Below, one piece after another: positions 1-11,464 of a stretch of 64,000 bases of DNA. The DNA is from Icerya purchasi. Taxonomy: Eukaryota > Arthropoda > Insecta > Hemiptera > Monophlebidae. The notes beneath the pieces were generated by a model. The model was given only the letters and a program-made list of their open reading frames with translations, was not told where the DNA came from and did not search any database. The first letter of the stretch is position 1, and the number at the start of each line of letters is the position of its first letter. The translations under genes were made by a program, and so were the position numbers. The stretch spans positions 477,908,400-477,972,399 of the forward strand of contig CM077115.1 of assembly GCA_039619475.1 (NCBI GenBank), given 5' to 3'.

Positions 1-195
1 TATATCCACTTGTTCTGATAATAATACAGGACCAACGATTTTACGTACAAGGGATGTTGATTGTTCTGATGTATAACCATCATCATTTTGCGGTGTTGGA
101 GGTGAAGAAGACGTATGCGAGTCGCTATCACTCGAAAAGGAATTCTGAATAAATTCGTCGGCTTTAATATCAATCGATTCGGTATTGTTATTCAT
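1..195 (-). CDS. N-terminal coding exon of an unidentified host protein (partial, runs off left edge)
   Basis: On the minus strand an ATG at 195-193 opens a frame with no stop for 65 codons to the window edge. The protein starts MNNNTESIDIKADEF and continues acidic and Ser/Thr/Pro-rich (SSDSDSHTSSSPPTP), then becomes more ordered near SLVRKIVGPVLL. The bases before the ATG (aatcaaac) suit an insect start. About 25-30 bases upstream is a pyrimidine-rich tract ending in AG (minus strand, around 238-224), so this is probably an exon whose 5' leader is spliced. The low-complexity acidic head resembles a disordered N-terminus of a regulatory or membrane protein, but I recognise no family. Codon use and lack of stops contrast with the decayed transposons elsewhere in the window. 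The rest of the gene lies left of the window. Confidence 0.6.
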   Translation of the reverse strand, partial: MNNNTESIDIKADEFIQNSFSSDSDSHTSSSPPTPQNDDGYTSEQSTSLVRKIVGPVLLSEQVDI

Positions 196-204
196 GTTTG
201 ATTA

Positions 205-240
205 CTGTTTTTTTAACTTTCTACTAAAAAATAGAAAATT
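205..240 (-). other. putative 3' splice acceptor upstream of the 195 ATG
   Basis: Reading the minus strand, a T-rich run (ttttctattttttag) ends in AG at about 224, and a second AG follows at about 205. Either could join a non-coding leader to the exon that carries the ATG at 195. This is inferred from the motif only; no matching donor has been located. Confidence 0.35.
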
Positions 241-640
241 ATTACTTTTACCGTTACAGTAAATTTTTAATAATGCGTGAAGAACACAGATTCTACAAAA
301 TGAACACGTTTAACATAAAACTAATACTGCCTGCACGATCAGATCCGTTCAACAATCTACCTCAATGCATGCCTTTGAAAAGGGAGGGTTATACTAGAAA
401 AACCACATTCCTTTGGTTATAGAGGTGTTTGAAAGACGCTGTCAAGGGGAGATGAAGATATGTGTGTTTGAGTGTAGGTGTGTACATGTAAACCGTTTTC
501 TACAAAAGATATGAAGAGGAAGATCCTGTTTCAGCAGACTCAATAACATTGTCGCACGATCTAATACAACGGTATGGCAACATGCATGTAAGGTTATAAG
601 CGACGCACATTTACGCTACGATAGTGAGCATACATATTAG
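241..640. other. no gene seen; upstream flank of the left-edge exon
   Basis: Mixed-composition DNA with no open frame of note and no recognised repeat. If the left-edge exon is spliced, this is probably intron. Confidence 0.4.
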
Positions 641-2460
641 AGAAAAAATATAATACGAAAGATTTCGAAAAAAAAAAAATGTTAGAGTTAGAAAAAAAAA
701 CAACAAAAAAAAAATGAAATATTCTTAAACTAATAGAATTGAAAAAAGTTATTATGAATGATATGAGATCTAACGGTAGCAGATGAGTGTGTGCGAATGG
801 ATGGTGCGCTTTTGTGGTGGTTGTGACGATCAAGGAGTATGTGGAAAAAAATATAAAAAGTATGTACAATCAGTAAATTGATTGCAAAAAGGTAGAAAGG
901 TTTAAAGGTTACATTTGCTTATTTATTAGTAGAAAAGGTGCATGGTCGCCTTAAATTAACCTTCTGCAAAATGAATGAAATAACGGTACATCATTCAAGC
1001 TGGTTTACATCGGGAGAGATTGTTCATTTTCACCATGCTTTCTAGAAAAGGTGTATACATGTCGTGAATTTGTATGTTGTAAAAGGTCGTAAATATCGGT
1101 ACATGACAGGTGCTTCGATAATGTTACAAACGACTGGTGCGGCGGGCGGAGACATCTTAGACTGTGGAGCAGCGATTGAATTTCTTGGAAATGTCGAGAT
1201 CAGTGTTCGATGACGTTGATGTCGATTTTTTTATGTGCATGTGTGTATTTGAACGAGTCTAAAAAATTATTCTTCTAACGAATAACTGTAAATAGCGGGG
1301 GAGTATTGAGCGGACAAAGGTTGATAGAACGACGAGACGAATACATGAAGAGGTTGACTATACCTGGAAAAGGACGATTAATGTTTGTAGCAACAATATA
1401 GTCAATGAAAATAATAGTTCCTTCGTTTAATAATTATACTGAGATGTGTATAATATTAAAATTAGTTACGATGTTGATAAAAATTATTTAGTACCCTGAG
1501 ATTTTCTCTATCAAAATGTTAAAAGATGTAAAGTATGTAAGACGGGGTGAATGTGTCAGAAAAATAATAGCAGTAAAAATAATTAAAGATCGATAATTAA
1601 AAATTAAATATAATAACTGTGTGTGGTATATGTGTGGGTCTGATGTGATATGCTCCCGCGGATAATACAAAAAAAAAAAAAAAAAAAAAAAAATGGTCAC
1701 GATTAATAAGGAACCTATCTGTGAGTGTGACAATATGGCGTGTATGTAAGTCTGGGAGGAGTTGAAAAATAAATAAAACATATTATAATTGCTAGGGAAA
1801 CGTGTATGCATGGAAATGGATGTCGAGCAAATAAAATAAAAAAAATATGTACGAACGGAAAAAAATTTCAAAAGACTTTTTGGAAAAATAATCTAACAAT
1901 AATATACAATAATTGATAGTGAAATGGGTGTTGGAGGCAACGTCTACACTTCTGCGAGAGTTGATTGATTGACTGGGTCTAGAACATATATTATGAAAGA
2001 ATTGTAATTTGTGTAGGATGAATAGGGGATGGAGAGGGAAATTATGAAACCGTGTTAAATAAAATTATACTCGATTTCATTTTTGAATACATATGTCTGG
2101 AAAAAAATTATGAACGTTCGGGAGAAACGATCGGAAGCGAAAAAAAATATAGTTAGAATAATTCCATAATACTTGGAGTTGAAAAAAGTTATTATGATCG
2201 GTATGGGAACTAACGACGGCATGTATGTGCACATTCATCGCTTTGAAGACATTGTAGGATTTATTTTTAGAACCGGAGAAAAATAAAAATATTATGAATG
2301 GTCAGAAGAAATGATCGGAAGTGAAGAAAATATATAATTGGAATAATTCCATAATACTTGGAGTTGAATAAAAGTTATTATGAACGGTATGGGAACTAAC
2401 GACATCAGATGGGTGTACGGGAATGGACGGTGTGCATTCATAGCGGTCACATAAAAAAAT
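640..2460. repeat. degenerate ~180-bp repeat family, three recognisable copies
   Basis: Copies lie at about 640-830, 2101-2245 and 2281-2455. The last two are adjacent, about 183 bp apart, and very similar. They share an A-rich start, an 'attccataatacttggagtt' type block, 'aaagttattatgaacggtat' and 'gggaactaacga'. The 640-830 copy is more diverged but keeps the aaagttattatgaa core and the 'gatgggtgt..gaatgga' tail. The plus strand is strikingly rich in A and G. Between copies (830-2100) there is AG-rich DNA with a 25-base A run (1669-1693) and no gene. Confidence 0.6.
1669..1693. repeat. poly(A) homopolymer run
   Basis: Twenty-five consecutive A residues in AG-rich DNA. No LINE or SINE body is recognisable directly upstream, so it is best treated as a simple repeat. 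Confidence 0.9.
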
Positions 2461-3000
2461 AATTACCTCTCAATATGAAATGACGGAGGCGTCGGGAGCG
2501 TCGATCGAGGGTTTAATGGTCGTAGTAAAAGTAAATAGAATGCGATATATTCGATATTAAAACAACGAAATCGATCGTAAAAGAGGGTGGAAGGGGTAAA
2601 GGAGACTAAGGCTATTTTAGACTATAGAAATCATTGATTTGTTAATTTGTAAATGTTTTGGATAACCGGTTAGGTTTAGACAACAGAGCAGGGATTGGGT
2701 TATTATGTGAAAAAAATAATTATTAAAAAAATAATCGCGATAGTGTAAACGGTCGGCGCGTGCGGGGGAACGGTGCGTGCGCTTTCGCGGCGGAGAGCGT
2801 TATGATAGATATATGCGGGGGGTCAGCGTGTGCGTTTTCGCAGAGAATAACGCTGTGTTAGATATATGTGTGGGATCGGGACGTGCGTCTTGGAATATGG
2901 CAGTAAGATCGGGGAATCAGGAAAATAAAAAATTATGCTTCGGCTAATTTTATATTATGTATACTTAGACTTTGAAATATTAAAGAAATAATCGCAGTAT

Positions 3001-3735
3001 CGGAAAGGGAGCGCGTGTGTGCGTTGGGGATATCGCGGCGGAGATCGGAATATGCGTGGGATCTGCGCGTGCGCTTTCGCGACAGCGACCGGAGCGTGCG
3101 CGGGATTGAAATATACGTGTGTGAGGAGCGAAGGGGGGTATTGGGTTAGATTTAGACATTAAATAATATACTTGGGTTACATTTTGGAATTTTCATACTT
3201 AGGTCCTGAATTTTGAAAAAAAAAAATTGCGGTAACGCAGGGTGCGGGTGTGGCGAGCGGGGACTTGGGTTACTTTCAGACATTAATTAATATACTTATG
3301 TTAATTAATAATCGGTTCTGTTTATCAGAAACGAGCAGGACGCGTACGGGGGAATTTTGGAGACGGAGCGTGTGTGTGTGTGTGTGTGTGGGTGTGATAT
3401 CGCGGCAGAGATCGGAATATGCGTGGGATCGGCGCGTGCGCTTTCGCGACGGCGACCGGAGCATGCGTGGGAATGAAATATACGTGAGAGAGGTGTGAAC
3501 TGGAGTTATAGGTTGGATTTACACTTTAAATAATATATTGGGGTTAAATTTTGGAATTTTCATACTTAGGCCTCGGAATTTTAAAAAAAATCGTGGTAAC
3601 GTAGCGTGCGGGCGGGGCGATCGGAGACTTGGGTTACTTTCGGACATTAATTAATATACTTATGTTAATTAATAATCGGTTCGGTTTATCGGAAACGAGC
3701 GGGACGCGTATGGGGGAATTTCGGAGAAATTTGGG
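3001..3735. repeat. tandem duplication of a ~380-bp unit
   Basis: Two consecutive units, about 3001-3385 and 3386-3735, match along their length. Each contains, in order: 'atcgcggc.gagatcggaa', 'tgcgctttcgcgac', 'gaaatatacgtg', 'ttttggaattttcatactta', a short A run, and 'gacattaattaatatactta' followed by 'aataatcggtt'. They differ by scattered substitutions and small indels. A partial, more diverged version of the CpG-rich part precedes them at about 2740-2890. A (GT)n tract at 3370-3390 sits at the junction. The arrangement looks satellite-like. Small open frames inside are incidental. Confidence 0.75.
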
Positions 3736-3865
3736 GAACTTGTGGGAACTTTCAGCACCTGGACACTAATTGGGGTTACTTGTGCCCCCGAATAACACTT
3801 TGGACAGTTTATTGACCTCTGGACACTGTTTGGACGTTCGGTTTATCGGATATGCACGGGAACCG

Positions 3866-3925
3866 TCCGGGGGAAACTCCGAGAAATCGGGGGAAACTCC
3901 GAGAAATCGGGGGAAACTTGGGTGA
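3866..3925 (+). repeat. G-rich minisatellite, ~20-bp unit
   Basis: The unit gggggaaactccgagaaatc is repeated back to back, with a third partial copy (gggggaaacttggg). Four G runs on one strand could in principle form a quadruplex, although the loops are long. Confidence 0.7.
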
Positions 3926-5289
3926 ATTTTGACCACCTGGACATGAATTGGGGTGAGTTTTGTGTTCGGATTACCGGTCTGGGGTGAATTTTCGCCTCCG
4001 GGACAGGAATTGGGGTTCGGATTAGCGGACCTTCCAGTCGCCTGGTTTATCGACTACCTGTTCAGTCGCCGTATAATTAGTGAATAATACAGAGATGCAA
4101 TTTTTGCTCTAGTTACGGATTTATAATACACTGCTGAGAAAAGGCTAGTCAATAATTCTAATTCGATCGAAAACGGTTGCAATTTAGTAAGTTTATCATA
4201 GTTATGTATGAAAACTTTTGTCGCGTGCCGTTTGCCATGGTCTTTCGAATATTCTCTTTTTCCTTTTAGATTCTAGTCGCGATTTTATGTGACTTTTGTT
4301 GTTGAATTCGTTTTATTGGAAAATATCGCAAATATGTACTGGTATCAATTTTTAGACTGTAAATGTTTATGCGCAGTCTGAAATTTCGTATCTACACAAT
4401 TTACAGCGTTTTTGATGATATACGTGATAATTTGTGATTGCCTTTCACGCGATTTTAAAAATTGTTTTATATTTTTTAATAATTTCCCACTTAAAATCAA
4501 GACCCCGATTTGGTAGTCCAGCTACTCCACCATAACGAATATACATCATCTCTATAATAATAAAGGGAAGGGTGTATGCGTGTGTGTGCGTGTGTGTATG
4601 TGCTACGACGGCAAAACGTAGAAAATGAAAGGTTTATAAGACGAAATTATTCTTTCGAAAATCCAATTTAGTTTTATTAAAATATACGCCGATTTGTTCA
4701 TACGCATAATAATCGGTATAAGAGAGTAAATAGTTTCAGATGTGAAATGATTTCATTGCTTTTGTGTACAATGCTATAAATCTAAATTTGTGAAACCAGC
4801 CGCATCAGGAAAATATATAGCGCAGTGGTTGCAGCGGCATATGAATAGTACATACTGTTCTAGGAACAAAGCCTTAGAATTTCACTGCAAACAAATTTTT
4901 GTAACTATACACATATTTTACATATTGCGAAAGCTTTACAATATGTGAACAAATTTTTGTTTTTCATTGACCTTTACATTTTTATTGTAATTATTCAATA
5001 AAACGGAATTATGTGACATAGAACCGTTTAACATACTATTTGTTAAATATAAATATAGTAATTTGAAACAAAATACAAATGTAACTAATTTATTAAATTA
5101 GCAATATTATGGTCTTTACATGCTTCTCTCTATAATAGAACTTCTTATTTATCAACCTGCACAGTAATAAGAAGTGTATTCCCAAAAACGAAAACGCAAA
5201 CGTGAATTGCGGAAACGAATACGGGGCGACGATCTGTGCAATAGCGAAGAATTTTCCACATTTATACGTGATGATACGTTTTTTGGTTC

Positions 5290-5745
5290 GAAAAGGACAC
5301 CTATAAAAGGTTGAAGCGTTTGATAACATTTTAAGTCAACGGCCTCTGTTATACTAATAAAGAATAATAAGAAAAAAAAATTATCCAAAGAGACCACTAC
5401 TCAGTTTATGTTCACCGATTTTCCTCATCACTCACATGGTACCTATTCTTTCTAATGGGCAAAAAATCAGTCAAATCAGTCTATGTAAATATGATTTATG
5501 CACGAACAAACATAAAAGAAAAAAAACAACATACGCGACGAACGTGTATATCCTCCTTCTTTTTCGAAGTCGGTAAAAGTTAAAATATAACAAACGTTAC
5601 ATAAAATTGGAACATTTTTTCTAATGTGGGCCGGCCTAAGAATTACACTTGTAGCGCGATAACAAGCGACTGCAATCAGTTCCGGGTGTGGTCTTGCGTG
5701 CGTACACTCGCGTTGCGTATAGCAATTGCCATGAACGCTGCCTAT
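5290..5745 (-). repeat. dispersed repeat, copy 1 (three conserved modules)
   Basis: Three blocks match the region 19080-20000 in inverse orientation. R1 (5290-5450) carries 'tttggataatttttttt' and 'agtataacagaggc' on the minus strand. R2 (5540-5590) carries 'accgacttc.aaaaagaagg'. R3 (5655-5745) carries 'caacgcgagtgtacgcacgc' and 'ggaactgattg'. All three keep relative orientation with copy 2 but appear in a different order. The short frame through R1 exists in both copies, yet I see no protein family in it. Confidence 0.65.
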
Positions 5746-5818
5746 TCTGTACTGCTAGTGTACAAATAGGCAGTCACGATGCTCGAAATCGAGTGATACG
5801 ACTCAAATGATGATGCTG

Positions 5819-5858
5819 ATATATATATATTATATTATATATATAGATATATATAGAA
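5819..5858. repeat. (AT)n microsatellite
   Basis: Interrupted AT dinucleotide tract. A larger AT-rich region without genes continues to about 6500. Confidence 0.85.
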
Positions 5859-5859
5859 A

Positions 5860-7150
5860 CTGTATTTATGACAATATGCAATGTAAAAATGTTTGATGTA
5901 CATATTTTTATATGAAAAAAAAACGAGCAGAGTGGTCTTGCTAATCCTATATCAAGGAAAAGCGAGATTGCTTTTTAACGCCATTTCGGTCGAAACCTTT
6001 CCAATCAATTATAATTCAGTTTTCGTTGAATCATAAAATAGCGTCGTCATTTTCCACAACCGATATTTTTATTGAATTTAAATTAAGACGCTATTCATAT
6101 TATACCTATTTTTGAACATTAAAAAGATAAATCTATTAATTAATATTTCGCATTTGATATTTGCATCATTCTGAATAATTCTAAAACGAAAAAACTAATT
6201 TAATAAACATAAAAGAAACAAGAATATCGAGATTATATATGTGTACTTCACATACCTCTAGTGATAACGATAAAAGCAATATATAAGCGGTGAAATTGTT
6301 ATGTAGATATAGATCGCGCATGACAACTATTGTCCGAATTTTATATAAAATTTACCCTCCTTGTTTTCACACTTGCAAATGTGGTAATCAAATCGATTTT
6401 CGATATTGACTGAATAATATTATTTTCATCTGATAAAATTGCTAGATTTGACATATTTAAATTTTTCAATTTTCTGCTTGTAATTAGTTTTATTTACATA
6501 TTGTTAATAATTTATACAAGGAAAAATGGTGTCCCGCGAAGCTCCTCCTATAAAATTTTATATTGTGGCGCCGTTTGCCTAGTGCGGTTGCTCCTCTCAT
6601 ATCACTGCGACTACCGCTCAGGAGTTGTTGAGCTGTTGATTTGCCAGAGCAGGTTTACCCGGAGTATCCCTTTGAAATTAGCAGCGATTTTGTCTGCTTT
6701 ACCAGAACACTTGTTCTGAAGAAAAATTATTATTATCATTTGTTGAAATTATTATATAGGAATTCAGGTACCGTGTGTAACTAACTGGGCTGTAGCACCT
6801 AGATACCGATGAAAGTTACAGTTGGCAATTTAGCCCGGTGTATGATGTGAAATTTTGGAAACGGCTGGCGTAGTGGGACTCTGTTTGTAGAGCCGGAAAA
6901 ACGCCACTCTTCCCAGTTAGTGAGTCTATGGACTGTCTATGGGTTATATATTTCAGCCATAACCTCAATAGAATTGAGAATTATTTACGTGAGATAGGAA
7001 ACGGTGGCCACTATGGGTCAGTGATAGACTTTATGGACCCGAGCCGCGTTGTTTGATCCGACTACAGATCATCCTATTCTTTAGAAAAACGGATTTAGAA
7101 AACTGTCGATCTCAATTGAGGGAGTGCAATATTTAAAGGTATCGGATTTT
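5860..7150. other. no gene supported
   Basis: AT-rich sequence, then from about 6525 a more GC-balanced block of unknown nature, with no long open frame and no recognised repeat. Confidence 0.4.
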
Positions 7151-7254
7151 AGGTAAAATTGCTCTAGCAGCCAGGTCAAGCTGTTCGTTGCCATAGATCC
7201 TTCCCTGACCGGGAACTCATAAAAATACTATTACGTGGAAGATGACAATGGAAT

Positions 7255-7467
7255 TTGCAAATTATTAATAGTGAATTGGAGGGATATGAAATAACGAAAG
7301 CAATCACGAAAGGTGAGTTAATCCTGGATACAGAAGGAAGACCTGTCAAACCACAAATGCCTAACGAAGGAGATGTTCGATACACTCCAAGTATAATTCG
7401 TAAGGATGTAATATGGATTGGATCAAGGGATTTTAGAAGTAATTTGCTAGTTGAAGATTACAGCTAG
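7255..7467 (+). pseudogene. unidentified 70-codon open frame, protein-like composition
   Basis: The frame opens at 7255 with a non-ATG codon (TTG-type context upstream, so the true start is unknown). It reads as a charged, soluble-looking peptide with SELEGYEITKAITKGELIL near its start and KDVIWIGSRDF near its end. Its composition is more protein-like than other short frames in the window. It precedes the decayed LINE at 7660, so it may be part of an ORF1 or an insertion from another element. I cannot place it in a family. Confidence 0.25.
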
Positions 7468-7659
7468 CAGCGGTATGACAATTTACTTAGGGTAAGGGCT
7501 TTGTGTACTGTTATTAGCAGTTTCATATCTATATTGTATTTGTAACTTGGTAGACATTTTAGGATATACAAGGATTTTATACGCCTGTTTTTAAGAACGG
7601 ATATATGAGGGAAGCCCATAACGATCTCTCATCAAACGTTAGACCCAAACAACATTCAT

Positions 7660-9742
7660 GGGGCAGTAATCTTAGACTATCTATTAAACAGTATCTTTCA
7701 AATAATTCCTCCCTCTTCACACACATATTTAAATTCTACCTATAATTCCTTTTCTAGACCTTGCCTTTACATTTGCTACGCTATTTCCCTTCGTATCCAG
7801 TACCATCCCCAAGATCCTAATTTCTAGTTTTCATTAAGTTCTCCTCTAGGGCACCAAAGATTCATACAAAACGATTGGAAAGACGGTTTACATTTCACAG
7901 AGCTCATTGGAGTTATATAAAACAAATATCACGTCCCACACTACTCCTTATCATTCATAAAAGAATATCTAAATAAGTTCACTGAAGCAATTTATGGTCT
8001 TATCGTCTACTCCCTCGGCATCGTATGCACCGCAATATAAGCGGGTACCTTGCTGGTATCCAGAAATTAAGATAGTTATTTCTGAGAGGAAAAGAGCCTT
8101 TCGTTTCAAAACCACGGAACTACCCTATGGTCTAGTTGAATTAAAAAGCCCAGAGCCATGGTTAAACTACTCATTCGCATAAAAAAAAAAAAAACAGTTT
8201 TAGAAAATCTTTGTCCCCTCCATCACAAACGACACACCCAATAATGTGGAAGATATCCTGAGTCCTTCAATGGAGCCTCAAATCCTTCGTTGACTTCTAC
8301 ATAACTTACGAACGTTTCTTTGATCAATGAGACCGATATTTTGAGAGCATTTGCATTTCATTTCAAAAATTCCTCTTCATCCTCCTCTTATCATACTTCC
8401 TTTGCAGCTCCTAGACTATTCATGGAGCAGTAAACGATTAAACTCGAGATATTAATAATCTGGAAAATCTTCCTTTTGCAGTTTGTTAATTAAACTGCTA
8501 GTTAAACTACAACGCAAAGAATAATGCACTGGGAATTGATTGCATACATATTTTCATTCTCAAACACCTTTCTCTAACTGCGAAATTATTCCTGCTGTAC
8601 ATCTAAAATCAGATTTGGTCCTCCGCTTTTATACCACATTCCTTAAGAACAATACTCATCCTAATTTTCAAGTTAGAGACTCGTTGTTTTCTCAATAGCT
8701 ATAGACTTATCTCTTTCATTTGGTCCCGTTGGAGGAAAGGATGAACAAACGGCTCTATTTCTTCCTTAAATCCAGAAATATCTTTGCTACTTACTTAGCC
8801 CTATAAAGAAAATTGTAACATCCTACTATTGGTAGCAGCATCTCTACTCGGTCCTTTCTGACACGAAAGCTTTTGACCGCGTATGACGATTTGGAGTGCT
8901 TAAAAAGCCGAAGAATGGCGAAATTAGCGGTAATGTAGGCAATTTTATTCAGAGCTTCCTCGCTGATATTCAAGCGAGAATAGGTTCTTCAGTATCTTCC
9001 ATTTTTACAACTGAGGATGCAATTCCGCAGAGTTCGCCTTTAAGCATAATCATAAATCTTTTATATCAACGGATTGTATAGGGTGCCAGTTGCAGCTTGC
9101 TGGTTCATTGATGATTTCAACATATTGCTTCGTTCAAATTTTCTCGCTAATGAGATGCCCATCCTACAATCAATAATTTGCAGAAGCTTGGATTTTTCAT
9201 CCTAGTTCCAATTCGGATATTACGTTTTTCCTAAAATTTCTGTCAAGCAAAATTATTTTTCTGACTGCGGTCGGAAATTTATACTTCTTATTTTATAATT
9301 CCGCTTCTCATTATATTCATATACAACCGGTTTTTCTCAGCCGCGGTTTCAGTCCTCTTCTTATCAACGCTCCGCGATCGTTTCCTTAATCAGACTGCGT
9401 TTTAATCACTCCGTTCTAACGTTTTCGTTTTTCCCTGTCCTCCTCTCTGGATTGTCCTCTTCATAGTTCCATTTCTACTCCTATATGTGATGCAAACCAC
9501 ATCTTCTTTGAATGCCCCGCCCTTGATTCTGAACGCTCTGTTTTGTACTCCAAAATCTTGACACTGGGTCTTCCTGCTCTTTATAATTCTTCCTTTGTCC
9601 TTTCCTTTCCATCTCCAGATATAATTCCTGTACTTCAATCTTTCCTAAGCTTTATTTCTAATCCGTCTCTCTATTTAACCCTTTCTTTAATTTTTGTAGT
9701 TGTTGGGTCAAAGCCGCTGGCGCGCCCAAAAGATACTATATA

Positions 9743-9766
<24 letters not shown>
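7660..9766 (+). mobile_element. decayed I-clade non-LTR retrotransposon (endonuclease tail, RT, C-terminus)
   Basis: A heavily mutated ORF2 reads left to right in all three frames. The endonuclease tail and linker are seen near 7994-8180 (RVPCWYPEIKIVISERKRAF, matching the usual PWWN-EI-RKRA pattern). RT pieces follow at 8530-8650 and at 8860-9080, with DTKAFDRV (the D-AFD motif) and a decayed P-G-SPLS block. At 9490-9680 the C-terminal Cys/His region reads CDANHIFFECPALDSERS. This end matches the C-terminus of the elements at 27031 (minus) and 13995 (plus), so they are one family. Stops are numerous. The 3' end is a GGGTC...GCCC stem region and an A run at 9744-9766. The coding strand is markedly G-poor. 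Confidence 0.75.
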
Positions 9767-9773
<7 letters not shown>

Positions 9774-9789
9774 TTTCCATTTGATTATT

Positions 9790-10010
9790 AGATATTATCC
9801 AGTATTAGATAAGAAGTAATTTTACAAGAAAAAAGATTCGATTCATAATGAATATTGTGTAACTGGGAAAAACAGACTGGTGTCCGTGGTTGCCCGTGTG
9901 ATTATATGCCTTGGTTTGGATGAGCAGATTTTGGTACATCCAATAATAGAGGTCCCTGGGTAAGGAGCCCAATATAAAAAGAAAAAAAAAGAAAAAAAAA
10001 AGAGCAGGCA
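9790..10010 (+). mobile_element. 3' end of a second I-family LINE
   Basis: After the first LINE's poly(A), a second terminus appears: ggtccctgggtaaggagccc (9951-9970) followed by an A-rich tail (9975-10002). This matches the 3' terminal motif of the element ending at 26976. No coding part remains, so it is a 5'-truncated copy or UTR remnant. Confidence 0.5.
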
Positions 10011-11359
10011 GAACCATTTTTTGGTCGGTTATTGTTATCGTTGTTAAAGGAATAATCATGGATCCGAGTAGCAACTAGTGATGAGAAAAGATCAGAGCTG
10101 CGGTATTCGTGCTATCTGTAGCGCGGCTGTCCATCGCGATGATGTGGATGGGGGTTTGCTGTTGTCTTTTGTCACTTATTTTTAACAAATTTCACTTGCG
10201 ACCGCTCTATATTTCGAACTGAAAACGTTGATTTGCAATTATTCTAATAGATTATTAAGAAAATGAGGGTAGAGCGAGTCTTGAAAACTGCTACAATTAG
10301 TATTCTGAAAGTTCTTCTGAGGATAAAGGTTAAAGTGTCAATGGAGGAAACTGTAAATAACATTTAGAAAGTTCTGTAAAAAAGGCAGTGGCGCATTAAC
10401 CGTTTCGTGTTCGAGCGTGGATTTCTATTTATTCACCTTTAAATGTTCGAATTACCGGAAACATTTTACCGTTAACAAGCTATAAACGTGTTAATAAAGT
10501 GAAATTTAAATGAAGACATCTGCTGCTTTCGCTTTTACCGTTTATATAGTCTTAATTTCGGGGGTCCTTTTTTTATCGTTTTCCTCTGCTCTTTTGTTTA
10601 TACTTCACCTCATCTTCATCCGTCAACTGGATATTTCCATCTCATGCTGATCGTTTCTTCTTTCAATGTAACTTTTTTTTTTTTTTCTACGCGCTATCTC
10701 TTCGATTCTTCATTTTTTCGCCTAGATTTTCTTCCTTCTATTTTGGCCTCTTTTTCAAAATTTTTCTTTTAATTTATGCCATTAATAATTAATCTTCTTT
10801 CATTTGTTCTGGTTTTTGTTTTCAGTGTATACCGGTAAAAAAATACAAATGCATTATTTATTTCTATTTCCACCGTGAAATTAAATATTCCATTAGTATT
10901 TTTCACATTTAGACCAACTGGCTTTTATTTTATTCGTTTTTTTACATTTCTCCAAATGGTTGCTTTTAAAATTACTAATTATTACATTTGTGTAATAAAC
11001 ATTTTTAAAATTAGTAATCAATTTTCAGCAGACGTGAGATCATTTTACGAATATATATTTCGTAGTGAAGCCTTATATCACTCGTGAATAATTTTCTTGG
11101 TTTTATATATTTTTACGTTTTTGCACCGAATCAAAATTGAAACACTCAGCAAAATGAAATGAATACGAATATTTAATAAAAAGTAAATGGCGGTAATTAC
11201 TGATAACGTTGTCTCGTATGCGAATTTCGCTAAAGGAATAAAAACATACGAAAATTCTTTCACTATTCTATTCGTAATAAAATATACGTAATAAACAAAA
11301 TGTGTTCATTAATTTTATTAAAATTTTATGTAGGTGAATACATACTTGTTTTTTAAACC
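10010..11359. other. no gene supported
   Basis: AT-rich DNA with T-rich tracts (10670-10690). Short frames around 10875-11260 look like low-complexity hydrophobic noise. Confidence 0.45.
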
Positions 11360-11464
11360 TGTATAATAAAACAAACTTTAATGACAATCAATAAGGGTAA
11401 AATAATTTATAACAATAAATTATTTTACCCTTATTGTTTGTTATTAAAGTTTCTTTTATTACAT
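11360..11464. repeat. long near-perfect palindrome (foldback)
   Basis: Two arms of about 48-50 bases face each other across a four-base loop (aaca, 11411-11414). The inner 38 bases of each arm (11373-11410 and 11415-11452) differ at only a few positions and contain caataagggtaaaataattt. Weaker pairing extends outward through aataaaa-type sequence. This could be a foldback MITE or an inverted duplication; transcribed, it would form a long hairpin. There is no coding content. Confidence 0.8.

Larger units (their letters stand above)
4550..6262 (+). mobile_element. possible Helitron-like element (tentative)
   Basis: The left end begins tctataataataaagggaa followed by GT-rich sequence. This resembles the TC-initial 5' terminus often seen in insect Helitrons. 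At 6237-6262 a short stem (tatgtg/cacata) is followed by CTAG and then T, which fits the 3' hairpin plus CTRR-T pattern. Inside lies one copy of a dispersed repeat (5290-5745). No Rep/helicase coding sequence is visible, so it could only be a non-autonomous copy. In AT-rich DNA these short signals can arise by chance. Confidence 0.2.

Noticed and set aside
594..869. 91-codon minus-strand frame rich in Phe and Ser
   Set aside because: It is the translation of an A/G-rich repeat copy; the hydrophobic look is a by-product of poly-T on the minus strand.
1488..1871. 127-codon minus-strand frame with hydrophobic stretches
   Set aside because: It spans a 25-base homopolymer and AG-rich repeat DNA, with no domain and no plausible membrane topology beyond poly-Phe.
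10383..10410. cagtggcgcattaaccg as a possible hAT end
   Set aside because: It resembles the hAT terminus at 42017, but no inverted partner or 8-bp duplication was found nearby.
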